Positions 1-6,170 of a stretch of 33,095 nucleotides of DNA are shown in pieces. How positions within the stretch are numbered: position 1 is the stretch's first letter; each line of letters begins with the position of its first letter. Both the position numbers and the translations under genes were made by a program. This stretch comes from Deltaproteobacteria bacterium (GTDB lineage: Bacteria; Myxococcota; Myxococcia; Myxococcales; 40CM-4-68-19), in the NCBI GenBank assembly GCA_005879535.1, contig VBKI01000084.1, forward strand, positions 36,472-69,566, given 5' to 3'. Under the pieces are notes generated by a model. It was not told the DNA's origin. It saw only the letters and a program-made list of their open reading frames with translations, and did not search any database.

Positions 1-1
1 T

Positions 2-163
2 TCAACTCCCGCGGGGGTGGAGAAGCGCGAAGCGCTGATCGTGCTCAACCGCCGCGGGATCGCGCGCATCGTTCCCGAGGGGACCGCCCAGCCGGTGCCG
101 CCCGCCGAGCTCGAGCTCCCGGAGCTCGACGACAACGGAGTGGAGCTGCTGCCGCAGGCCTGA
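2..163 (+). CDS. C-terminal fragment of an unknown protein (5' end outside window)
   Basis: An open frame enters from the left edge and stops at TGA 161-163, giving 53 residues that begin STPAGVEKREALIV and end NGVELLPQA. The tail is rich in Pro, Glu and Leu and has no transmembrane segment or motif I recognise. Codon use fits a real gene: third positions are nearly all G or C. A strong hairpin lies 5 bases after the stop, which supports this being a true gene end. The function cannot be assigned from this fragment. Confidence 0.5.
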   Translation, partial: STPAGVEKREALIVLNRRGIARIVPEGTAQPVPPAELELPELDDNGVELLPQA

Positions 164-168
164 ACGCA

Positions 169-201
169 GAGGGCGCCGGTCCGTCGTGGACCCGCGCCCT
201 C
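169..201. terminator. Strong hairpin between two convergent gene ends
   Basis: The outer arms GAGGGCGC (169-176) and GCGCCCTC (194-201) pair perfectly. The inner arms GGTCC (178-182) and GGACC (188-192) extend the stem past one C/C mismatch, leaving a 5-base loop. It lies between the plus-strand stop at 163 and the minus-strand SWIB stop at 226, so it could end transcription from both sides. It has no clear T-run on either side, so it is at best a weak or factor-assisted terminator. Confidence 0.45.
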
Positions 202-225
202 GCATGAACGTCCTGTGCGCACGAG

Positions 226-525
226 CTATGACAGGTTGTCGTTCACCAGTTTCGTCATCTCGAACATCGAAACGGTCCTCTTTCCCCCGAACACCTCGCG
301 GAGCTGCTCGTCCGCGTTGATGTTCCGCTTCTCCTTCTTGTCCTGCAGGTTGTTCCTCTTCACGTACTGCCAGAGCTTCTTCACCACTTCGGTGCGCGGC
401 AGCGGTTTGTCCCCCACGATTTTCGCGAGCGCCGCGCTGGGCTGCATGGCCTTCATGAAGGCGGCGTTGGGCTTGCGTGCGGTCTTCTTGGCGGACTTCT
501 TCGAGGCGGCTTTCTTGGCGGCCAT
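226..525 (-). CDS. SWIB/MDM2-domain protein with a lysine-rich N-terminal tail
   Basis: This 99-residue protein has two parts. Residues 1-19 (MAAKKAASKKSAKKTARK) form a Lys/Ala tail like that of histone H1-type bacterial proteins. Residues about 25-98 form a SWIB domain: PSAALAKIVG, then PLPRTEVVKKLWQYVKRNNL, then DKKEKRNINADEQLREVF and a closing MFEMTKLVNDNL. In eukaryotes SWIB domains belong to chromatin-remodelling complexes. In bacteria they occur alone or fused to topoisomerase, and their role is unclear. The ATG at 525 is preceded by GGGAGGA about 6 bases upstream, so it is preferred over longer in-frame starts that would overlap the methyltransferase gene. It stands apart from the upstream operon by 128 bp. 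A DNA-binding or nucleoid role is an inference from the basic tail. Confidence 0.9.
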   Translation of the reverse strand: MAAKKAASKKSAKKTARKPNAAFMKAMQPSAALAKIVGDKPLPRTEVVKKLWQYVKRNNLQDKKEKRNINADEQLREVFGGKRTVSMFEMTKLVNDNLS

Positions 526-653
526 CCGGTGTTTCCTCCCATGGGGGAGCGGTCTCCCCTCGAAAAACCAGCGCACTCTGACAGAACCGGATCGGCTCCG
601 TCCAGCGATTTCTCCCTCTGGAAGGAACGAATCTTCCCCTTGGCGCGGCCGCG

Positions 654-1859
654 TCAGCGAGCCCTCGGCCGCGAGATCCGCAGCAGGGAGGCGCCCTCGC
701 GGCGCAACAGGAGCGTCAGCGCGGCGTTTTTCGGGGCCGCCCGCGGAAGCCACTCCCGCTCCTGCTTCTCGCTGGCGAGGATCAAAGCTTCGCCGCCCGG
801 CGCGAGGAGACGGGCGCCGTCCCCCAGCTCGCGCGCAGCGACGGAAGGACCCGCCGAGGCGGACAGCTCACCCACTACCAGAGGGAAGCTCTCCGGCAGA
901 AGGCCGTCTGCGGGGAGCAGCGTCTCGCGGACGGCAACGTCGAGGCGCAGGCGGCGGGCGTTTCGCCGCAGGAATGCGGTGTCGAGCAGATCGCGGTCCT
1001 GGGCGAGCACCTCGCAGGACGTGTAGCGAGACTTAAGGTGAAGTGGGAGAGCTCCATACCCGGCGCGGAACGCCAGCGCTCGGGCCGGCGCGGTGCGCGG
1101 CAGCGACTCCGCGAGAAGGGAGAGAAGACGGAAGTGAACGGGATCTTCCGAAGCGTCGTACGGCCGGGAGAGCCGCAGCCCCGCGAATTCCGTCTCGTCC
1201 CGCGCGTAGACCTCTTCGTCGGCAAGGTCGATGGCCGCCGGGGCGGCAGGCAGCGCAAAGACGTCGTGCCTCGCGCCCCTTCCCACGTGGACGAGCCCGG
1301 TGAGCCCAAGCGCGAGCACGACCGCGGACAGATCGCGGATGATCACGGCGCGAACTTCGGCGCCGAGCGCGCGGCCTCCCTCGAGCAGGTAGCGGATCGC
1401 GCGCGGGCCGATGCGCGCCGGGACGTTGCACAGCACCCAATCGAATCGTTCGCGGGCGAGCTCGCGGTAGCCGAGCCCGGGCCGCACTTCGACGTTCTGG
1501 AGGCCGAGCTCGCTCGCGTTGTGCGCGGCGGCCGCCACCGCGAGCAGGTCCCGGTCGACCAGGACGCATCGGGTCGACGGCCAGCGGGCCGCGACCGGAA
1601 GGCCGAGCGCGCCATATCCGCAGCCGAGATCGAGCAAAGACGCCGGCGGATCGGCAGGCAGATGCCGCAAGAGCAGCAGGGTGCCTTCGTCGACGGCCTG
1701 CGAGGCGAAGACGTCCCATGGAACGTCCAGCGCAAGCCGCGGAAAGCCGGGCGCCGCCGCAACCACCCTCCCCCGCGCGTAGGGGCCGAGCGCCTTGCGC
1801 GCGAGAGCGCTCGGCGCGGGCAGCACCGCAGGGCCGCCGGCGCGCCGCCTCTTCTTCAC
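654..1859 (-). CDS. RsmC/RlmG-like class I SAM-dependent methyltransferase
   Basis: This 401-residue protein has a full SAM-binding signature: LLDLGCGYGALGL at 75-87 and VLVDRD at 99-104. The preceding segment VPWDVFASQAVDEGTLLLL resembles the lead-in of the RsmC/RlmG rRNA guanine-N2 methyltransferases. The catalytic NPPF-type motif reads NVPARIG at 145-151, a departure that could alter the target. Residues about 230-400 look like a second, degenerate Rossmann unit, as in RsmC, although in RsmC the active half is the C-terminal one. The start is GTG at 1859; its last two bases and the next A form the TGA of the DUF721 gene (GTGA overlap), so translation is probably coupled. It is the last gene of the five-gene unit. 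The substrate is not certain. Confidence 0.82.
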   Translation of the reverse strand: MKKRRRAGGPAVLPAPSALARKALGPYARGRVVAAAPGFPRLALDVPWDVFASQAVDEGTLLLLRHLPADPPASLLDLGCGYGALGLPVAARWPSTRCVLVDRDLLAVAAAAHNASELGLQNVEVRPGLGYRELARERFDWVLCNVPARIGPRAIRYLLEGGRALGAEVRAVIIRDLSAVVLALGLTGLVHVGRGARHDVFALPAAPAAIDLADEEVYARDETEFAGLRLSRPYDASEDPVHFRLLSLLAESLPRTAPARALAFRAGYGALPLHLKSRYTSCEVLAQDRDLLDTAFLRRNARRLRLDVAVRETLLPADGLLPESFPLVVGELSASAGPSVAARELGDGARLLAPGGEALILASEKQEREWLPRAAPKNAALTLLLRREGASLLRISRPRAR

Positions 1860-2329
1860 GGACGCCTTCGATGTGCTGCCTCCGCCGCTCTCAGCAGCGC
1901 CTCGCGCAGGTCGGGTTCGAGACGCGACGGCCCCAGGACGCGCGAGGGCTCCGCGGCAGCTCGTACGAGCGGCGCGGCACAGACTCCGGCGCGCCGGCGT
2001 GCCTGGTCGAGGGCGCCCTCATGGGCGAGCCCGAACTGGAGCGCGCGCACGGTGTTCTTGCCGAGCTTCCGGTTCAGTCTTTCGAGGAGCATCACCCGCG
2101 CCGCGTCGAGCTGGTCGCGCCAGCGGTGGTCCTGCACGAGAACGTGCAACGTGCCGCCGCAGAGGACGGTGGGCTGCGCCCGCGCCGCGATCTGTCTTCC
2201 GACGGCGCTCTCCCAGAGCTCCGGGCCCACCCCGCGGGGCAGCCGCCTCGCCATGCCCGCCTCCCGCAGCGCCCGGTGCAGGATGCCGGAGAGCTGTTCA
2301 GACCTTCCGCAGGGCGCGAACTGCGTCAC
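1856..2329 (-). CDS. DUF721 / DciA-like protein
   Basis: This is a predicted 157-residue protein. Residues about 11-92 match the DUF721 pattern: LSGILHRALREAGM, PELWESAVGRQIAARAQP, then GGTLHVLVQDHRWRDQL and a helix LLERLNRKLGKNTV. DciA, the characterised member, loads or regulates the replicative helicase DnaB in bacteria that lack DnaC/DnaI. The open frame extends further upstream, but the GTG at 2329 overlaps the TGA of the preceding gene as GTGA, and the upstream part has low-complexity Arg-rich sequence typical of a shadow frame, so I chose this start. Its own TGA overlaps the next GTG in the same way. The C-terminal 60 residues are Arg/Ala-rich. It sits two genes after a DnaC-like ATPase, an unexpected pairing. 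Confidence 0.78.
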   Translation of the reverse strand: MTQFAPCGRSEQLSGILHRALREAGMARRLPRGVGPELWESAVGRQIAARAQPTVLCGGTLHVLVQDHRWRDQLDAARVMLLERLNRKLGKNTVRALQFGLAHEGALDQARRRAGVCAAPLVRAAAEPSRVLGPSRLEPDLREALLRAAEAAHRRRP

Positions 2330-2682
2330 CTGCGTCTCCGCAGAAGAGCCAGCCGCATGGCGGCGACGATCTCCTCGATCACGTAGGGGCGCTCGACCAC
2401 CGGAACGGCGGCCGGCTCGGACGCCTCGCCGCGACGGCGCGAGAGGATCAGCGCCAGTCTCCGCGACGCCGACCGCTCGCGCATCTCGGCCAGGGCTTCG
2501 TCCTCCAGCGAAGGCCAGTTGCGATCCTCGAGCAGCACCACGTCGGCGCGATCGAGCGCGCGGAGCGCCTGCGAAGGAGCGTGCGCAATGCCGACCCACG
2601 CCGGCAACAGCCGCTTCAGTCGCTCAGCTTCGTGCAGGTCGCGTCCGACGAGCAAGAGTCTCCGCTGCGCTGCGTGCGTCAT
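2326..2682 (-). CDS. Degenerate response-regulator receiver domain (pseudo-receiver)
   Basis: This 118-residue protein is one receiver-like domain. It starts with RRLLLVGRDLHEAERL (strand 1 and the acidic pocket), then has ADVVLLEDRNWP where a receiver carries the phospho-acceptor, LALILSRR at the Ser/Thr strand, and VVERPYVIEEIVAAM at the conserved Lys-Pro. The acceptor position appears to be Glu (LLE) and the conserved Lys is Arg, so normal phosphotransfer is unlikely; a Glu can mimic a phosphorylated Asp. The ATG at 2682 has GGAAGGA about 8 bases upstream. It overlaps the end of the DnaC-like gene by 59 bp and ends in a GTGA overlap with the DUF721 gene. I infer a protein-interaction role. 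The alignment was made by eye. Confidence 0.7.
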   Translation of the reverse strand: MTHAAQRRLLLVGRDLHEAERLKRLLPAWVGIAHAPSQALRALDRADVVLLEDRNWPSLEDEALAEMRERSASRRLALILSRRRGEASEPAAVPVVERPYVIEEIVAAMRLALLRRRR

Positions 2683-3508
2683 GCTGGTCCTTCCGCTGGT
2701 CCGGTCCATCGACATCGATGAAATCGCACACTTCGTGGAGCCGGCTGAAAATCCGCGGTCCCACGCGTTGCTCGAGATTTTCGGCGCTCTGTCCGTCCGC
2801 CTTGAACTGCCAGTCGAGAGTGCCCGGGCGCGGATAGTTCGTCGCGAGCAACGTGGGGCGCCTGGCGTTGTAGCGAACGCTGAGGACCTCGTCGAGGACG
2901 CCCTGCTCGAACTCGCGGTTCTTGCCGCCCTTGCCGATCTCGTCGATGGCCAGTACGTCCACGGCACGCAGCGGCTCGAGCCACTCGCGCGAGGAGAGAC
3001 CGCGCGAGAAGCCGTCGCGGATGTCGGAAAGGAGCAGGAAGAATTCTTCGTAGCGACCGCGAACGGACTTCTTCGCCGCCAGCTCGCGCAGAATCGCCGC
3101 GAGGAGATGCGTCTTTCCGCTTCCTGGAGGCCCGCAGAAAAGGAGCGCGCGTTGGCCCGCGGCCGCCGGGACGAATTCGTCCACGAAACGACGTGCACGA
3201 GCGAGCGCGATCTTCTGATCCGGGCTGATTCCCGCATAACCAGCCAGTGTCCGATTGAGGAACTTGGGCGGCAGCCGGAGCCCGGTGAGCAGCGCGAGCC
3301 GCCGGGGATCGGCGCCGCAGGCGCAGCCGCGCAGCACGTCGTACCCGCGGTCGTCGCGCGCATAGAGGCGGCCCTGGCCATGGCAGGACGGGCATCCGGC
3401 CGTACACGAGCAGGCCGCGGCCACCGCCTTGTCCTCGCGCTGCTGGAAGCTGAAGCCTTCTCCGCCACAGAGGGCGCAGACCGGCTTTGCCGCTGCGGGT
3501 TCCGCCAT
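2624..3508 (-). CDS. DnaC/IstB-like AAA+ ATPase with N-terminal Cys-rich zinc motif
   Basis: This 294-residue protein has a Walker A motif GPPGSGKT at 126-133, Walker B VLAIDEIG at 185-192 and sensor-1 LATN at 221-224, in the layout of DnaC/DnaI helicase loaders and IstB-type ATPases. The first 65 residues contain Cys clusters (CALCGGEGF at 11-19, CSC at 33-35, CPSCHGQGRL at 39-48, CAC at 62-64). The CxxCxGxG spacing resembles DnaJ-type zinc fingers. The ATG at 3508 has AGGAG about 8 bases upstream and lies 11 bp after the preceding stop. There is no transposase nearby, so an IS21 helper is unlikely. With a DUF721/DciA-like gene two positions downstream, a role in loading the replicative helicase is the best inference. 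Confidence 0.87.
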   Translation of the reverse strand: MAEPAAAKPVCALCGGEGFSFQQREDKAVAAACSCTAGCPSCHGQGRLYARDDRGYDVLRGCACGADPRRLALLTGLRLPPKFLNRTLAGYAGISPDQKIALARARRFVDEFVPAAAGQRALLFCGPPGSGKTHLLAAILRELAAKKSVRGRYEEFFLLLSDIRDGFSRGLSSREWLEPLRAVDVLAIDEIGKGGKNREFEQGVLDEVLSVRYNARRPTLLATNYPRPGTLDWQFKADGQSAENLEQRVGPRIFSRLHEVCDFIDVDGPDQRKDQHDARSAAETLARRTRPARS

Positions 3509-3519
3509 CGATGCTGCTC

Positions 3520-4197
3520 CTAGAGGAGGAACGCGCGCGGCGGCACGCCGAGGCGCTCACTGGATGCAGACAGAAGCATGAGCTGCAGGCTGCGCTGATA
3601 GCGGCGCCGGGTCATCGCCGGCGGACGCGGAGCGATGCGCGAGCGGAGCGCGGATCCGGCCTGCAGCGCCGCCGCGCGGGGCAGCTCGCGCAGCGCCGCC
3701 TTCAGCGCGGCCACCGCGGCGGTCCAGTAGCCGTCTCCGCCTTCCTGCGCGAGGAGATGCTCGGCGCGCTCCGCAAGGGAGTGCCACGCGGCGCGCGCGG
3801 CGAGGCCGGGCGCCTGCGCCGCGGCGCGCAGCTGGCCGCTGAGACCCTCGGTCGCCGGAGCCGGGGGCTTGCGGCGCGCCGAGATCCGCTGCAGCGCCGG
3901 AGCGATCACCTGGAGCGAGAGCGCCGTATCCACTGCGCCGCGCACGGTGGAGCGCGTCCGCAGCCGCGCGGCCTTGCGGACCTCCCCCAGCACCGCGGCG
4001 AGAGGAACTTCGGCGGCGTACCAGCCGAGGGCGAGCTGCGCATCGGCAGGCGACAGGAGCAGGCCGCGCCCCCGGACCCTTGCGAGCTCTTCCGCGATGG
4101 CCTCGACGTATTGTCTGGCAGTCAAGCCGTTTACCCCTCTCGGTCGCCGTGCCAGGTTGCAGGAGGGGTCCGACACCGCCGCAGCAAAAGCGGTCAT
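3520..4197 (-). CDS. Unknown protein, first gene of the DnaC-like/DciA-like operon
   Basis: The predicted 225 residues are mostly helical and have no membrane segment. The best-structured part is residues 25-80, LTARQYVEAIAEELARVRG then LLLSPADAQLALGWYAAEVPL and AAVLGEVRKAARL. This reads like a small helical DNA-binding or adaptor domain, but I do not recognise the family. The C-terminal half is Ala/Arg-rich. The ATG at 4197 lacks a spaced Shine-Dalgarno sequence. An in-frame TTG at 4125 follows AGAGGGG by about 8 bases and starts just where the conserved-looking part begins, so the true protein may be 201 residues. It lies 11 bp upstream of the DnaC-like gene, so it is probably co-transcribed and functionally linked to it. 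No function is assigned. Confidence 0.62.
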   Translation of the reverse strand: MTAFAAAVSDPSCNLARRPRGVNGLTARQYVEAIAEELARVRGRGLLLSPADAQLALGWYAAEVPLAAVLGEVRKAARLRTRSTVRGAVDTALSLQVIAPALQRISARRKPPAPATEGLSGQLRAAAQAPGLAARAAWHSLAERAEHLLAQEGGDGYWTAAVAALKAALRELPRAAALQAGSALRSRIAPRPPAMTRRRYQRSLQLMLLSASSERLGVPPRAFLL

Positions 4198-4275
4198 CCC
4201 CTCGCTGCGCTGGCGTGCTAGCACTGCCGCTAACCACGCGTCAAGACTCAGGAAACGTGCCGGAAGGAGCACAGC

Positions 4276-4371
4276 TTTTCCACAGCGTGCGGGGACCGTT
4301 CGGGCGCGTAACGCAAGCTGCTTTTGGCGCCGTCCACAGCCGGTGATCAAGTCCGCCCCCGGGCCTGTGGA
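4276..4371. promoter_or_regulatory. Cluster of DnaA-box-like TCCACA motifs in a divergent promoter region
   Basis: The 232-bp gap between the operon start (4197) and the histidine kinase (4430) holds TTTTCCACA at 4276-4284, one mismatch from the DnaA box TTATCCACA. TCCACA also occurs at 4333-4338 and its complement TGTGGA at 4366-4371. Only the first is a good match. Three cores in about 95 bp upstream of a helicase-loader operon suggest DnaA-linked control, but chance is not excluded. No convincing -35/-10 pair was seen in this gap. Confidence 0.25.
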
Positions 4372-4429
4372 AGGGGGAGGGGGAAAGCTTGGCCAAACGC
4401 CCCTGCCTGGTTGAGAATCGACCTCCCGG

Positions 4430-5767
4430 ATGCTTACCGACGACGCCAGCCGCGGTCGCCTCCTCACCGAGTCGAGCACGCGCGCGTTCTCCGGCCTTCG
4501 CACCCGCGCGATGGAAACGCTCGCCCGCATCCGCGCCATCGCGCTCGCGGCGTTCGGTCTCGTCGCCGTCACCTTCTCCATCGCCGGCGATCCGGAATCG
4601 CGCGCCGAGCTCTGGCCGCTGCTCGGGTACGCGTTGAGCGGATACCTGCTCTTGCGCTGGCGACGGGGCGGCGGCTGGCGCGAGCACTTGACGATGGCCT
4701 CGCCGATGTTCGACGTGGCCTTCATGTTCCTGCTGCTCTGGACCATCGGCCCGCGAGCGGACAGCCAGATCTTCAATGCCGGTTGGACCGTCGGCGTGTT
4801 TGCGCTGCTGGTCGCCTTGTCCGCGCTCTCGCTGCGGTCGCCGCTGATCTCCGCCACCGCGGCGCTGGCGTTCGGATTGCTCGCCGCGCTCCAGGTCCGC
4901 GCAGGAGTCGCCTGGGCGAGCATCGCCATGAGCGGAGTCGTGCTCGCGCTCGTCGCCATGGTTTCCGCCGCCGTCGTGCGCGAGCTGGACCGCCTGGTCG
5001 CGCGGCTCGTCGTCAACGAGGTCAGCCACGAAGAGCTGCGGCGCGCGCAGGGCGAAGCGGAGACGCTCACCCATCTTCTCGTGCACGACATGAAGGGGCC
5101 GCTCACCGGCCTCATCGGTCTGGCCGAGGTGGTGGCGAGCGAGATCAAGGGACCGCTGCAAGCCGACGTGAAGATGATCGAGCAGCAGGGACGCCGGCTG
5201 CAGGCGATGGTGGGCGACCTGCTCGCCATCGCCAAGCTCGAGCGCGGCGTGCTCACTTCCGCGCCGGAGACCGTCGACCTCTCGGCGCTGCTCATCTCGC
5301 TGGCCAACGCGTACGCCGCCAGCGCGCGCAACGCCGGCGCGCAGATCAGCGCCCGGGTGGAGCCGGGACTGTGCGCGATGCTTCACCGTGAAATGGTCCA
5401 CCGCTTCTTCGACAACCTGGTGCTGAACGCTCTCGACTTCGTGCGCCCGGGCGGACGCATCGAGGTGGCCGCCTCGCAGGATGGGCCCGAGTTGACGCTG
5501 GCGGTGCGCAACACCGGCGAACCGGTGCCACCGGAAGCGCGAGGCAGGTTGTTCCAGAAAGGCGTCGTCCAGCGTGGGTCGCGGCAGAAGCACAACCTCG
5601 GGCTGGGCCTCTACCTCTGCCGCCTGGTCGCGGTGGCGCACGACGGCTCGATTGCGCTGCGCGACGAGCCGGGATGGGCGACATCGTTCGTCGCGCGCCT
5701 GCCGGTCGAGGCGCGGCGGGCGGCGCTCGATCTGAGGGCGCCGATCAGCCGCGTTGGGAACGCCTGA
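4430..5767 (+). CDS. Membrane-bound sensor histidine kinase
   Basis: The predicted 445 residues begin with about 180 residues of hydrophobic helices (roughly 35-50, 62-76, 93-106, 118-135, 140-158, 165-183), a membrane sensor of unknown type. A short linker leads to the H-box LLVHDMKGPLTG with His at 219, the N-box NLVLNAL (Asn 333), a G1-like box VRNTGEPVP (about 359-367) and the G2 box GLGLYL (391-396). All parts of a HisKA plus HATPase kinase are present. There is no fused receiver and no ordinary response-regulator gene alongside; the only receiver-like neighbour is the degenerate one at 2326-2682 in the divergent operon. No good Shine-Dalgarno precedes ATG 4430, and ATG at 4511 is an alternative. 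Its stop lies inside the convergent gene at 5745-5993 (23-bp overlap). The signal is unknown. Confidence 0.87.
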   Translation: MLTDDASRGRLLTESSTRAFSGLRTRAMETLARIRAIALAAFGLVAVTFSIAGDPESRAELWPLLGYALSGYLLLRWRRGGGWREHLTMASPMFDVAFMFLLLWTIGPRADSQIFNAGWTVGVFALLVALSALSLRSPLISATAALAFGLLAALQVRAGVAWASIAMSGVVLALVAMVSAAVVRELDRLVARLVVNEVSHEELRRAQGEAETLTHLLVHDMKGPLTGLIGLAEVVASEIKGPLQADVKMIEQQGRRLQAMVGDLLAIAKLERGVLTSAPETVDLSALLISLANAYAASARNAGAQISARVEPGLCAMLHREMVHRFFDNLVLNALDFVRPGGRIEVAASQDGPELTLAVRNTGEPVPPEARGRLFQKGVVQRGSRQKHNLGLGLYLCRLVAVAHDGSIALRDEPGWATSFVARLPVEARRAALDLRAPISRVGNA

Positions 5768-5993
5768 ACAGCGGGATCACCTTGGCGAGGGCGCCTTCCT
5801 CGTCAGGGGCGGCGCTCGGCATCCGGTCGCCCACGTCGTCGTGCAGGGAGAGGTATCCCTCGCGCTGGCAAAGCGTAGCGATGGCCTCGACGAGCTCGCG
5901 GCGAACGTCGCGCGGCAGCGCCTCGAGGTAGCCGAGCATCTCGATTCCCTCTGGCGAGATGCCGTACTCCGGCTTCCAGCCCCTTCCGTCCAT
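5745..5993 (-). CDS. Small unknown protein
   Basis: This 82-residue protein starts MDGRGWKPEYGISPEGIEM, continues with a helix LGYLEALPRDVRRELVEAIATLC and ends in a charged tail KVIPLFRRSQRG. There is no signal peptide, membrane helix or motif I recognise. The amphipathic, charged sequence and GC-rich third positions support a real gene. The start may instead be the ATG at 6041 (16 residues longer); neither start has a clear Shine-Dalgarno sequence. Its 3' end overlaps the histidine kinase gene by 23 bp in a convergent arrangement. Confidence 0.55.
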   Translation of the reverse strand: MDGRGWKPEYGISPEGIEMLGYLEALPRDVRRELVEAIATLCQREGYLSLHDDVGDRMPSAAPDEEGALAKVIPLFRRSQRG

Positions 5994-6080
5994 CCTCGCC
6001 CCCGTGTAGGGAAAGGTCGGCACGGGCAAAAGAGGGCGCATCCCTGCCGAGGTACTGGCGAGGGAGCAGGCGGCTGCCAG

Positions 6081-6113
6081 TAAAAGAGCGGCGGACCCTT
6101 GAGGATCCGCCGC
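6081..6113 (-). terminator. Intrinsic terminator downstream of nrdJ
   Basis: Read on the minus strand, the arms GCGGCGGA and TCCGCCGC (6106-6113 and 6088-6095) form an 8-bp GC stem around a 10-base loop. The sequence then runs into TCTTTTA (6081-6087). It lies about 60 bp after the nrdJ stop at 6171 and before the next minus-strand gene at 5993. Confidence 0.65.
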
Positions 6114-6170
6114 CCGGCGCTCGTCAGCGTAAGGGGGGTTACGCGTTTGCGAGCAGCCCAATCGATTTGA

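Noticed and set aside
1038-2837. Long plus-strand open frame over the methyltransferase, DUF721 and receiver genes
   Set aside because: It has no recognisable domain and crosses three well-formed minus-strand genes with coupled starts and stops.
2624-3508. DnaC-like ATPase as an IS21 IstB transposition helper
   Set aside because: There is no IstA transposase, terminal repeat or target duplication nearby, and the gene lies inside an operon with non-transposon genes.
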